Assembly: GCA_910585865.1 (NCBI GenBank)
Contig: CAJUGO010000009.1
Span: 1 to 64,000 of the forward strand
DNA length: 64,000 nt
Direction of reading: 5' to 3'
Source: an uncultured Ruminococcus sp.
Lineage (GTDB): Bacteria; Bacillota; Clostridia; Oscillospirales; Acutalibacteraceae
Part shown: positions 33,545 to 41,923 of the stretch, in pieces
Numbering within the stretch: position 1 is the first letter of the stretch
How the letters are laid out: each line of letters begins with the position of its first letter
Notes under the pieces: generated by a model
Databases searched by the model: none
Told to the model about the DNA's origin: nothing
What the model saw: the letters and a program-made list of their open reading frames with translations, nothing else
Program-made: the position numbers and the translations under genes

Positions 33545-33568
33545 ATGCGTAACTTTTCTTGCAAATAA
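33545..33568 (+). CDS. Attenuator leader peptide MRNFSCK
   Basis: A seven-codon frame (ATG to TAA) with a strong AGAGGTGG ribosome site at the right distance. Its codons 3-7 are the same bases that pair with a downstream segment (33617-33630), so translation or stalling here controls RNA folding. Upstream in-frame codons exist, but they lie ahead of the promoter start and are not transcribed from it. Confidence 0.75.
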   Translation: MRNFSCK

Positions 33569-33735
33569 ATCGGAATATACAGTAGTGCTGTGTTCTTTAC
33601 AGTATTATTGCGCCTGTTGCAAGAAAGTTAAAAGTCTGTTCACTCATATATAAGCTGACTGCACTGCATTTTATGCAGTGGTTAATTATGCTGTAAAGAG
33701 CTGCGAGAATTGACTTTCTTGCAGCTCATTTTTGC
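33551..33735 (+). promoter_or_regulatory. Ribosome-mediated attenuator of the ABC-F gene
   Basis: Segment A (33551-33564, AACTTTTCTTGCAA, inside the leader peptide) can pair with B (33617-33630, TTGCAAGAAAGTTA) with one bulge. B can instead pair with C (33713-33723, ACTTTCTTGCA) over 11 perfect base pairs. C also forms the 3' arm of the terminator with D (33698-33709). Thus A:B leaves D:C free to terminate, while a ribosome stalled over A releases B to pair with C and allows readthrough. A separate CACTGCAT/ATGCAGTG hairpin lies at about 33663-33680. Confidence 0.8.
33698..33735 (+). terminator. Conditional terminator in the ABC-F leader
   Basis: GAGCTGCGAGAA pairs with TTCTTGCAGCTC over 12 bp (one G-U) around TTGACT and is followed by ATTTTTG, about 38 bp before the ABC-F start codon. 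Confidence 0.88.
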
Positions 33736-33770
33736 ATTTGGAACATATAACTGCCAAAGGAGGTTTAGCT

Positions 33771-35240
33771 ATGGCAATGATTAAGGCAGAAAATCTTACA
33801 TTCTCATATCCTTCAAGCTATGATAACATTTTTGAGAATGTAAATTTTCAAATAGATACAAACTGGAAACTTGGTTTTGTCGGCAGGAACGGCAGAGGCA
33901 AAACAACTTTCCTCAATCTTTTGCTCGGAAAATATGAATATAAAGGAAAAATCATTTCATCTGTACAGTTTGATTATTTTCCATATCCCGTTTCTGACAC
34001 TAACAGAATGACAGCAGACATTTTACAAGAGATTTGCCCTCTTGCCGAAAAGTGGGAACTTACACGGGAACTGTCTTGTCTTGAGGTAAGTGAAGACGTA
34101 CTTTGGAGACCGTTTGAAACGCTTTCCTACGGAGAACGAACAAAAACTCTGCTTGCTGCACTTTTCTTAAATGACGGACATTTCCTGCTGATTGATGAAC
34201 CGACAAACCATTTGGATATCAAGGCAAGAGAACTGTTGTCCGCATATTTGAAAAAGAAAAAAGGGTTTATATTAGTGTCACATGACCGTTACTTTCTGGA
34301 CGGATGCGTTGACCACATTTTGTCTCTGAACAGAGCAAATATTGAAGTACAAAGCGGAAATTTTTCATCTTGGATAGAAAATTTTGAAAAACAGCAAAAA
34401 TTTGAAACAACACAAAATGAGCTTCTGCAAAAAGATATTGCCCGTTTGCAGAAAGCAGCAAAAATGACTTCAGCGTGGTCGAATAAAATTGAAACTTCAA
34501 AATATGGCAGCGGTCCGGTTGACAGAGGTTATATCGGTCATAAATCCGCTAAAATGATGAAAAAATCTAAGTCAATTGCAGCAAGACAGCAACAAGCAAT
34601 CCAACAAAAATCAGGACTTCTGAAAAATATTGAAACAAATGAAAATCTAAAAATATTTCCGCTGTCATATCATTGCGACACTCTGGCATCGTTTTCTAAT
34701 GTCGAAGTAATCTATGATAAAAACGCAGTTTGTGAACCCGTTTCTTTCACAATATCCCGCAAAGACAGATTAGCGATTGACGGCAGGAACGGAAGCGGGA
34801 AAAGCAGCCTGCTGAAACTATTGACGGGGGAACAAATGAAATATACCGGAACAATTACCATAGGATCCGGCATTGTAATTTCCTATGTACCGCAGGATAC
34901 TTCACACCTGAAAGGAACACTGTCCGACTTTGCGGAGGATAATCATATTGATGAAAGTTTATTTAAGGCAATACTGCGAAAAATGAATTTTGAACGAGTA
35001 CAATTTGAAAAAAACATAGAGACCTTTTCTGAAGGTCAGAAAAAGAAAGTATTGATAGCAAAGAGTCTTTGCGAAAAAGCACACCTGTATGTATGGGACG
35101 AACCGCTTAATTTTATTGATATATATTCACGCATACAGATTGAACAGCTTATAAAAGAATTTCAGCCAACAATAATTTTTGTGGAACATGACAAAATCTT
35201 TAGAGACACCGTTGCCACAAAAATAGTACAGTTAAAATAA
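33771..35240 (+). CDS. ABC-F ribosomal protection protein (Lsa/Vga-like)
   Basis: A soluble twin-ATPase protein, 489 aa, with no membrane segment. Domain 1 has Walker A GRNGRGKTT, signature LSYGE (118-122) and LLIDEPTNHLD (139-149). A linker rich in Lys/Gln (about 200-300) is the drug-displacing interdomain arm. Domain 2 has GRNGSGKSS, FSEGQ (419-423) and VWDEPLNFID (441-450), a form typical of the Lsa/Vga resistance branch. Such proteins enter the E site and dislodge lincosamides, streptogramin A and pleuromutilins; the actual drug range is inference. The start at 33771 follows AAAGGAGG. Expression appears governed by the upstream attenuator. Confidence 0.9.
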   Translation: MAMIKAENLTFSYPSSYDNIFENVNFQIDTNWKLGFVGRNGRGKTTFLNLLLGKYEYKGKIISSVQFDYFPYPVSDTNRMTADILQEICPLAEKWELTRELSCLEVSEDVLWRPFETLSYGERTKTLLAALFLNDGHFLLIDEPTNHLDIKARELLSAYLKKKKGFILVSHDRYFLDGCVDHILSLNRANIEVQSGNFSSWIENFEKQQKFETTQNELLQKDIARLQKAAKMTSAWSNKIETSKYGSGPVDRGYIGHKSAKMMKKSKSIAARQQQAIQQKSGLLKNIETNENLKIFPLSYHCDTLASFSNVEVIYDKNAVCEPVSFTISRKDRLAIDGRNGSGKSSLLKLLTGEQMKYTGTITIGSGIVISYVPQDTSHLKGTLSDFAEDNHIDESLFKAILRKMNFERVQFEKNIETFSEGQKKKVLIAKSLCEKAHLYVWDEPLNFIDIYSRIQIEQLIKEFQPTIIFVEHDKIFRDTVATKIVQLK

Positions 35241-35268
35241 ACGCACCGACCTCTAATTATTGAGTTTC

Positions 35269-35330
35269 AACTATTATTTATCGTGTTTCGATAAATAATA
35301 GTTGACATGCAGTAAATATAGTGTTATACT
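35269..35330 (+). promoter_or_regulatory. Promoter with a perfect 15-bp inverted repeat
   Basis: AACTATTATTTATCG and CGATAAATAATAGTT form perfect arms around TGTTT (35269-35303). The right arm overlaps a consensus -35 TTGACA (35302-35307), followed by 17 bp and TATACT (35325-35330). Lacking a T-run, the repeat looks like an operator for the adjacent YozG-like regulator, though it may also trim the end of the ABC-F message. Confidence 0.75.
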
Positions 35331-35367
35331 GCAATCAATAGATTTATTTTATGGAGGTATAATTTTT

Positions 35368-35847
35368 ATGAAACAAACAATCTTGTCAAAGTGGATGAAA
35401 TTTATTATTTGGGGAGTCGGAATTTGCGGACTGGTTGTTTACACACTGATAATACCTATGATGGGTCAAACAATCGCCGCCCAAAACATAGAATTTGATT
35501 ATTGCTACTGGCCATGGCTGATTTTCATATGGGCTACTGGCATTCCCTGTTATATCGCCATTGCACTGGCGTGGAAGATAGCTGAAAATATTGGAACAGA
35601 TAAATCCTTTTCGCTGTCAAACGCAAAACTGCTCAGATGGATTTCGGTCCTTGCTGCAGGAGATGGAATATTTTTCTTTGCCGGAAATATAGTTTTTTTG
35701 TTTCTCAATATGAATCATCCCGGAATAGTACTGTTCTCACTGATTGCCGTATTTGCAGGTTTTGCTGTAGCTGTCGTATCAGCAATTCTGTCACATCTGG
35801 TAACAAAAGCATCAGCCTTGCAGGAACAAAGCGATTGGACAATATAG
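35368..35847 (+). CDS. DUF2975 family membrane protein
   Basis: A 159-residue integral membrane protein with four predicted helices (about 12-33, 48-70, 90-114, 118-144). The overall pattern and the partner gene match DUF2975 proteins, of unknown function, which in Firmicutes are regularly followed by a small YozG-like regulator. ATG at 35368 follows GGAGGT at proper spacing; an in-frame upstream extension covers the promoter and is excluded. Confidence 0.82.
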   Translation: MKQTILSKWMKFIIWGVGICGLVVYTLIIPMMGQTIAAQNIEFDYCYWPWLIFIWATGIPCYIAIALAWKIAENIGTDKSFSLSNAKLLRWISVLAAGDGIFFFAGNIVFLFLNMNHPGIVLFSLIAVFAGFAVAVVSAILSHLVTKASALQEQSDWTI

Positions 35848-35856
35848 GAGGAAATA

Positions 35857-36072
35857 ATGGACGGCAAAATTATTTTTAATATTGATGTAATGCTTGCAAA
35901 ACGAAAAATGAGCGTAACAGAACTCGCCGATCGTGTAGGTATTACAATCGCAAATGTTTCTGTTTTGAAAAACGGCAAAGCCAAGGCTTTAAAAATATCA
36001 ACACTAATCAAGCTGTGTGAGGCTCTCGATTGCCAGCCAGGAGATATTCTTGAATATAGAAAAAACATGTGA
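35857..36072 (+). CDS. YozG-like Cro/CI helix-turn-helix regulator
   Basis: A 71-residue DNA-binding protein with the HTH VTELADRVGITIANVSVLKNGKAKALKI (about 20-47) and the ending LCEALDCQPGDILEYR typical of the YozG/Xre-like group. It starts 9 bp after the DUF2975 gene behind TAGGAGG. It probably binds the palindrome at the operon promoter. Confidence 0.9.
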   Translation: MDGKIIFNIDVMLAKRKMSVTELADRVGITIANVSVLKNGKAKALKISTLIKLCEALDCQPGDILEYRKNM

Positions 36073-36234
36073 TATGACGAAAGCTTTGGACCTTATAATT
36101 TGTTTTAAGTTGTTAGACAGCACAACAAATAATTCTTATGATAACAAATAATGCAATTATAAACGCAATATTTTAAATAACAAAAAAACCTTTTATGACG
36201 AAATTTTAACGACAATATAATTTAAAACAGAGGA

Positions 36235-36254
36235 GACGCTTCAAATGAAGCGTC
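36235..36254. terminator. Hairpin between the convergent HTH and hydrogenase genes
   Basis: GACGCTTC pairs with GAAGCGTC around AAAT. T-runs are weak on both strands, so termination strength is uncertain. Confidence 0.5.
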
Positions 36255-36274
36255 CCTTCGTGATATATTATGTA

Positions 36275-37813
36275 TTATTCATTTCTTCTGTCAAACTCGT
36301 TATACATATTTTCAATTGTAGACAACTTGTCAATAAACGGAGTATCAATCGAATTTTCAAACTTTGTCTCTTTTTTGCTCTTTAAAACCTCCATAGCAGA
36401 TTTGTCAGGAATATTTATTGTACCTGCACCTGCTACACAACCTCCCGGACAAGCCATGCCTTCAAGCAAGTAACCGTTGTACTTTCCTGCTTTAGCCATT
36501 CTGAGCAGCTTTGCGCACTCGTCAAGTCCCTGAGCATTTGCAACCTTCACCTCGCGCTCTGGATCAAGCGTTGAAATTGCATTTACAACTGCCTTTGCAA
36601 CACCTCCGCTGACAGCAAAGCCTCTGCCGTCCGCACTGGAAAAAGAAAGCGGAGTTTCGTCACTATCAAGTGCTTCAAAATCTACGTCCTTTGCCTCAAA
36701 CATTCCTGCAACTTCTTCAAAAGTAAGTACAAAATCAATATCACTTCTAATGGATCTTCTGCTTGCTTCAAGCTTTTTAGCAGCACAAGGTCCGATAAAT
36801 ACAACTTTACATCCGGGGTACTGCTGCTTTGTAAGTCTTCCCGTAAGCACCATAGGTGTAAGCGCCATTGAAATGTACGGTGCAATCGTCGGAAAATTCT
36901 TTTTAGCCATAACACTCCATGCAGGACAACAGGATGTAGCCATAAACGGTTGTTTTTCAGGCACCTCTTCCATAAAATCCTTTGCCTCTTCAACAGTACA
37001 AAGGTCAGCACCTACAGCAACCTCAACAACATCAGCAAATCCAAGCGCTTTAAAAGCATTCCGCATTTTATTTGACGGAAGTCCCTTAAACTGACCTGCA
37101 ACAGCAGGTGCAACTGCTGCATATACAGGCACATCGCTGTTAATCGCCATAATAGTCTGGAATATCTGGCTTTTATCAACAATAGCACTAAAAGGACAGC
37201 TTACCAGACACATACCGCATGAAACACATTTATCATAATCAATTTCTGCTCTGCCGTGATCATCACTGTGAATAGCTTTCATTCCGCATGCTGCAGCACA
37301 CGGACGTTCCTGCTTTATAATTGCATTATATGGACAAGCACTCTTACACTTTCCGCATTTAATACATTTATCCTTATCAATAAATGATTTGCCGTTTACT
37401 ATAGATATTGCTTCTTTGGAACAAACCTCCGTACACGGATGTTCAAGACAACCCTGACAGCCATCACTTACAAAAATCTGTTTTTCAGGGCAGCTGTGGC
37501 ACGCAAATTTAATAATATTTACAAGAGGCGGATCATAAACCTTCTCGTCAATCATACTCTCTTCAACACCGGTTGAAATAGGGGCCTGCTTATCTACCGG
37601 AAGCAAAGGAAGCCCCATTGCCAGGCGCAGCCTTTCCCCTACTATTGCTCTTTCAAGGAAAATACTTTCCCTGTATTTCGAAATTTCTCCGGGAATTATT
37701 TTATAAGGAAGATTTTCAAACTTTGAGTAATCTCCGCCCTCATATGCAAATCGCGCTACTTCTGTAAATATCTGATGACGGATTTTTGTCTTTGATGAAT
37801 AAAGTCCTCTCAA
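36275..37813 (-). CDS. Monomeric [FeFe]-hydrogenase, group B-like
   Basis: A cytoplasmic iron-sulfur hydrogenase (512 aa) for H2 evolution or sensing. All H-cluster motifs are present: L1 TSCCPAW (293-299), L2 GPCAAKKLE (341-349) and L3 EGMACPGGC (451-459). The N-terminal half carries several 4Fe-4S sites: Cys119/122/127/131, the ferredoxin set Cys150/153/156/160 and Cys196/199/202/206. TSCCPAW (not PGW), L2 without the leading Met and the domain order fit the group B class rather than the bifurcating HydA. It starts with TTG at 37813 behind AAAGGG and has its own promoter. Maturases HydEFG are not in the window. Confidence 0.9.
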   Translation of the reverse strand: MRGLYSSKTKIRHQIFTEVARFAYEGGDYSKFENLPYKIIPGEISKYRESIFLERAIVGERLRLAMGLPLLPVDKQAPISTGVEESMIDEKVYDPPLVNIIKFACHSCPEKQIFVSDGCQGCLEHPCTEVCSKEAISIVNGKSFIDKDKCIKCGKCKSACPYNAIIKQERPCAAACGMKAIHSDDHGRAEIDYDKCVSCGMCLVSCPFSAIVDKSQIFQTIMAINSDVPVYAAVAPAVAGQFKGLPSNKMRNAFKALGFADVVEVAVGADLCTVEEAKDFMEEVPEKQPFMATSCCPAWSVMAKKNFPTIAPYISMALTPMVLTGRLTKQQYPGCKVVFIGPCAAKKLEASRRSIRSDIDFVLTFEEVAGMFEAKDVDFEALDSDETPLSFSSADGRGFAVSGGVAKAVVNAISTLDPEREVKVANAQGLDECAKLLRMAKAGKYNGYLLEGMACPGGCVAGAGTINIPDKSAMEVLKSKKETKFENSIDTPFIDKLSTIENMYNEFDRRNE

Positions 37814-37896
37814 GGTACTCGCCCTTTCGCTGTTTTTATTTTAATTTTTAAGAGTATCTGAAAAATTAATCAGAAACTGCCTAATCAAACATATTA

Positions 37897-37925
37897 ATTA
37901 TACAACAGCTTTATGTCAAATTCAA
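37897..37925 (-). promoter_or_regulatory. Promoter of the hydrogenase gene
   Basis: Minus-strand TTGAAT (37920-37925), 17-bp spacer, TATAAT (37897-37902). Confidence 0.7.
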
Positions 37926-38015
37926 CTGCTTTTTGCACAAACTGATAATACACGATAATTACCAAATTATAAACATCTTATCAATATTATTTAATCAGCG
38001 ATTGCTTAGCTTTCA

Positions 38016-38044
38016 TTGACTTTTACCCAAAGTTAATATATTAT
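38016..38044 (+). promoter_or_regulatory. Promoter of the zinc-ribbon membrane protein
   Basis: TTGACT (38016-38021), 17-bp spacer, TATTAT (38039-38044). Confidence 0.65.
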
Positions 38045-38076
38045 TATGCTAGAATTAACATAAAGGCGTGTTTAGT

Positions 38077-39054
38077 ATGAAATGTCCTAACTGTGGATTT
38101 GAAAATAATTTTAAATATTGCAAAATGTGCGGAAATAAGATGCCTGATTACAGCGACTCATCATATGATTGTAAAATATCTTATAAAAAAGATACAGTCA
38201 ACAGCCAAAATGTATTTACTCCGCAAAATCAGTGCCAAAAAAATCCCCTTCAATATAGTCAGCCCGATTTTAATATAAATTTAAATACTGACCATACCAA
38301 AGAGAATGAAGTTAATTTACAGAAAACACTTCCTACAGTTCCCGCTTTCAAAAATGAGCTTCAAAAAACAGGCACAAAAAAACCTGCTGCAATTATTATA
38401 TCTGTATTGATAATAGCTGTAATTATTGCAGGCGTCATTATTAACATTTTCTCAGCATGTTCATACAACGAATCATTTAAAGAGCAATATTATGACCTCA
38501 AATATTATGACCTCAGTGGTATGCAAAGTGATTATTACAATCCGGTTTCTCCATTATATGTTTCTCCATCATATAATGAAACCAATGCATATAATTATAC
38601 AGATCCTGAGAAATATCAAAAAGGTGATACTGTAATACTTATGGGGAGTAAAATCACTTTGATTGATTATTCTGTAAAGGATTTTAACAATTCGTTTTAT
38701 AACGATTCTCCTTATTACTCTGACTGCAAAAACCTTGAAGCAGTTTTTGAAGTTAAAAATACTGCAGATGATAACCTCTATCTTGAAATATCTCAGTTTA
38801 GTATATCCCCTATTGATAGTGAAAGCTTTGATTATTGCTGTGAAGTATTTGCCATGGACGGAGATTCTGAAAAATATGGATTTTCAGTTAAACCTGGCAT
38901 AACTAAAAAATTCAGCATAAGCTTTGCTGTACAAAATGATATTAGTGCAGCTGAAATCATGTATAATGATACAAACGGACACGAGATTGATTTTTCAGAC
39001 AACAGCAACCAAACAGCATATTCAACTTGTTATTACAAGGTTGACTTCAAGTAG
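38077..39054 (+). CDS. Zinc-ribbon, single-pass membrane protein with DUF4352-like domain
   Basis: A 325-residue protein with an N-terminal zinc ribbon (Cys3, Cys6, Cys15, Cys18 in CPNCGF..YCKMCG), a polar linker, one membrane helix (about 107-127), a Tyr/Asn/Ser-rich spacer, and a C-terminal beta-sandwich-like domain beginning KGDTVILMGSKITLIDYSV. The last part resembles DUF4352/telomeric-repeat-like Ig folds seen on Firmicutes lipoproteins. Function unknown. The ATG is chosen because AAAGG lies 10 bp upstream. It stands alone. Confidence 0.75.
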   Translation: MKCPNCGFENNFKYCKMCGNKMPDYSDSSYDCKISYKKDTVNSQNVFTPQNQCQKNPLQYSQPDFNINLNTDHTKENEVNLQKTLPTVPAFKNELQKTGTKKPAAIIISVLIIAVIIAGVIINIFSACSYNESFKEQYYDLKYYDLSGMQSDYYNPVSPLYVSPSYNETNAYNYTDPEKYQKGDTVILMGSKITLIDYSVKDFNNSFYNDSPYYSDCKNLEAVFEVKNTADDNLYLEISQFSISPIDSESFDYCCEVFAMDGDSEKYGFSVKPGITKKFSISFAVQNDISAAEIMYNDTNGHEIDFSDNSNQTAYSTCYYKVDFK

Positions 39055-39113
39055 AGATTGTTTTAATAATTGCCCTTTTATTATTAAAAAGTTATATATT
39101 GTTATAATATTCG

Positions 39114-39914
39114 CTAAAAACCTGTAAAATTCTTTCTGAAAATATCAAGCGTATGATGTGAATAACCAACCATATCCTGTCTTTCACAGACAGTAAGATG
39201 GTATTTCAAATACAACTCGTACATTTTATCATCCATTTGATCTACGGTTTTTCTCATATGATTTGTATAACCATCGGAAGCAATGAAATGAAGCTGTGTT
39301 ACGTTAAAATGTGCTCTCAGTTTGTCAATATCTTCTTTGCGGTACAATTCAAATATGTCCCATGGTTTTGAAAATGTATCAAATGTTTCGTCATTAATCA
39401 TACATTTTTCAATAATGCTGTAAATTTCTCCCTTATTAAACCCATGTGATAAAATACATGCATCACCCATGCAATATGCGGCAAAAATGATTCCGCCTTC
39501 TTTAGTAACCCTTACAGCTTCAGACAAAGCCTTTAACTTATCCTCCAATGTAAATAAATGATACATAGGACCAAGCAGCAGTGTAATATCATATGTATTA
39601 CTTTTAAATGCGGATAAATCCACAGCATTGCCCTGTGTAACCGTAATTTGTTCGCCTTTGACAGTATTCTGTTTAAAAACATCTATATTGTGCTCTAACA
39701 ATTCAACAGCATCAACATGATATCCTTTTTGAGCCAAAGCATGACTGTAACGGCCGGTTCCCGCACCAATCTCTAAAATATGAATACCTTGTTTCAAATA
39801 TTTTTCAATATATTTCATTGTTGTAATGTATTCGACCATTCCGTGTTTTGAAATAAGGCGTCCGTTTTCATCATATTCCTCATAATAGCTTTTTAAATTT
39901 TCTTCTGTTTTCAT
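39114..39914 (-). CDS. Class I SAM-dependent methyltransferase
   Basis: A 266-residue methyltransferase: motif I ILEIGAGTGRYSHALAQKG (about 46-64), the acidic end of strand 2 in VDAVELL, motif II region DITLLLGPMYHL and the helix KALSEAVRVTKEGGIIFAA. The C-terminal half (FIASDGYTNHMRKTVDQMDD) is typical of a broad Firmicutes group with unassigned small-molecule substrates. AGGGGAAAG precedes the ATG. No linked partner gene is evident; the 318-bp gap upstream contains the terminator of the acc operon. Confidence 0.85.
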   Translation of the reverse strand: MKTEENLKSYYEEYDENGRLISKHGMVEYITTMKYIEKYLKQGIHILEIGAGTGRYSHALAQKGYHVDAVELLEHNIDVFKQNTVKGEQITVTQGNAVDLSAFKSNTYDITLLLGPMYHLFTLEDKLKALSEAVRVTKEGGIIFAAYCMGDACILSHGFNKGEIYSIIEKCMINDETFDTFSKPWDIFELYRKEDIDKLRAHFNVTQLHFIASDGYTNHMRKTVDQMDDKMYELYLKYHLTVCERQDMVGYSHHTLDIFRKNFTGF

Positions 39915-40021
39915 ATTACTTTCCCCTAATAATCAGCATAATGCTATACCTGATATGGGCAGACAGATTAATATTACAACATTCAATCGTACAGCCATTT
40001 TTGAGTGTTTTTCAATAAATC

Positions 40022-40064
40022 AAAAAAACAGTACAGAACTATAAACTTTATAGCCTGCACTGTT
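40022..40064 (-). terminator. Terminator downstream of the fatty-acid operon
   Basis: On the minus strand ACAGT/ACTGT, CAG/CTG and CTATA/TATAG stack into one imperfect stem followed by TTTTTTTG. It lies about 170 bp after accA. The intervening 40065-40232 stretch shows nothing else. Confidence 0.7.
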
Positions 40065-40232
40065 TATATCTTATCAGTATTTCTGTAATAATTTAATTAC
40101 TGTGATAAGGGTATAACAAATGTAAGCCCGCTTCTCTGCCAAAATGCAGCAGGGACGGACTGCATAACCGATTTATTATTAAAACAGTTTATATGATTTG
40201 ACATTGTTACACCTATTTATACCCTTAATTTA

Positions 40233-41018
40233 TTAATCCTGAGGTCTTCCGATTTTGCGAAATCTTTCATATCTTGCAGATGTAATCTCTTCATCGCTTA
40301 ATGAAAGATTCTTTTCAAATGTACGGCTTATAAGCATTTTCAAGCTTTCAAACATAGCCATATCGTCTGCCTTCGGCTGACGAATAATACGTTCTATAAC
40401 GCCAAGGTCAAACAAATCCTGGGCTGTCATTTTAAGTGCTTCTGCCGCTTCGGGAGCCTTCGTGCTGTCCTTCCAGAGAATTGACGCACAGCCTTCGGGT
40501 GAGATTACGGAGTAAACAGAGTTTTCCAGCATCCACACCTCGTCTGCAACTGCAAGCCCAAGCGCGCCGCCGCTTCCTCCCTCGCCGATTACTATCGAAA
40601 GAATCGGAGTTTTTAAGGTCATCATTTCCATGAGATTTTCAGCAATAGCCTGACCCTGCCCACGCTCTTCCGCACCAATGCCCGGATATGCACCGCTTGT
40701 GTCAACAAAGCAGAGCACGGGACGGTGAAACTTTTCAGCCTGTTTCATAAGGCGAAGCGCCTTGCGATACCCTTCGGGGTGTGCCTGACCGAAATTGCGT
40801 TCCATACGTTCCTTTGTGTTTCTGCCCTTTTCAATGCCGATTACAGTCACAGGCATATTATACAGCATTGCAATACCTGCTACAATTGCTTTATCGTCGG
40901 CATATCGTCTGTCGCCATGCAGTTCAATAAAGCTGTCGCCGAACATATTGGCAATGTAATCAACAGAGGTCAGTTTGTCGGAGGCTCTCGCCGCCATAAC
41001 TTTATCATATGCTGCCAT
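40233..41018 (-). CDS. accA: Acetyl-CoA carboxylase carboxyltransferase subunit alpha
   Basis: Half of the carboxyltransferase that moves CO2 from carboxybiotin to acetyl-CoA, making malonyl-CoA. Its 261 residues include the crotonase-like core with SGAYPGIGAEERGQGQAIAENL and GEGGSGGALGLAVAD. It is shorter than the E. coli protein, lacking the N-terminal helical segment, as is usual in Clostridia. The ATG shares its A with the accD stop (TGATG); a GTG one codon earlier is possible but sits closer to GGAGG. It is the last gene of the operon. Confidence 0.96.
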   Translation of the reverse strand: MAAYDKVMAARASDKLTSVDYIANMFGDSFIELHGDRRYADDKAIVAGIAMLYNMPVTVIGIEKGRNTKERMERNFGQAHPEGYRKALRLMKQAEKFHRPVLCFVDTSGAYPGIGAEERGQGQAIAENLMEMMTLKTPILSIVIGEGGSGGALGLAVADEVWMLENSVYSVISPEGCASILWKDSTKAPEAAEALKMTAQDLFDLGVIERIIRQPKADDMAMFESLKMLISRTFEKNLSLSDEEITSARYERFRKIGRPQD

Positions 41019-41881
41019 CACTCTGCCTCCTTGCCGTAGCCGTGAATCTTTAAAAGCTTAACGATTGTATTTTTAAGGTTGTTTCTGCTGACAACAGCAT
41101 CAACAAACCCCTTTTGAATCAAAAATTCTGCTCTCTGGAAATCTTTGGGCAGTTTCTGACGGATTGTCTGCTCAATTACCCTCTGACCTGCAAAACCTAT
41201 TAATGTTTCTGGCTCTGCCAGTATTATGTCTCCCTCCATAGCAAATGAAGCCGTGACACCGCCTGTTGTGGGGTCAGTGAGTACTGTAATATACAAAAGT
41301 CCGGCATCACTGTGACGTTTAACTGCACCTGATGTTTTTGCCATCTGCATAAGAGACATTATTCCCTCCTGCATTCTGGCGCCGCCGGAAACCGTACATA
41401 CAACTATCGGCAAAGCATTTTTTGTTGCATGTTCAAATGCACGGGTAATCTTTTCACCTGTAACAGTGCCCATAGAACCAATCATAAAATCCGAGTCCAT
41501 AACACAAAGCTCAGAGTCAACACCGCCGATTTTGCACTCACCGCAGATTACAGATTCCTTGCTGCCGCTTTTTCTTGCTTTTTCCAGTTTTGCATCGTAT
41601 CCGGGAAAACCGAGGATATTTGTGCTTTCAAGGTCAGAATCCTGCTCAATAAAAGTGTCGGAATCTGCAAGCATTTCAACACGCTGTCTGCCATTCATTC
41701 TGAAATGGTGATTGCATTTGGTACAAATATGCAGATTTTCCTCCATATCTGTGGCAAGAAGCATAGTGTTGCACTTAGGACACTTTATCCACATTTCCTG
41801 CGGCACAAAAGGAACATTCTGGTCGCCGCCCGGGATGGACTCAAGCTCATTTTTCGGTTTTCTGAAAGAAAATAAATCCAT
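41018..41881 (-). CDS. accD: Acetyl-CoA carboxylase carboxyltransferase subunit beta
   Basis: Partner of AccA. The N-terminal four-cysteine zinc finger (CPKCNTMLLA..HICTKCNHHF, about residues 34-57) is present, followed by the crotonase-fold core with SGGARMQEGIMSLMQM and TDPTTGGVTASFA. Length 287 aa. It lies 42 bp after accC and is coupled to accA by a one-base overlap. Confidence 0.97.
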   Translation of the reverse strand: MDLFSFRKPKNELESIPGGDQNVPFVPQEMWIKCPKCNTMLLATDMEENLHICTKCNHHFRMNGRQRVEMLADSDTFIEQDSDLESTNILGFPGYDAKLEKARKSGSKESVICGECKIGGVDSELCVMDSDFMIGSMGTVTGEKITRAFEHATKNALPIVVCTVSGGARMQEGIMSLMQMAKTSGAVKRHSDAGLLYITVLTDPTTGGVTASFAMEGDIILAEPETLIGFAGQRVIEQTIRQKLPKDFQRAEFLIQKGFVDAVVSRNNLKNTIVKLLKIHGYGKEAE

Positions 41882-41923
41882 ATCAGTCCCTCATCTTTAT
41901 AAGAAAGTAGCTATATATAGCAT

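Noticed and set aside
33386..33568. 60-codon frame containing the leader peptide
   Set aside because: Its first 53 codons lie before or across the promoter; only the last seven codons have a ribosome site and are transcribed.
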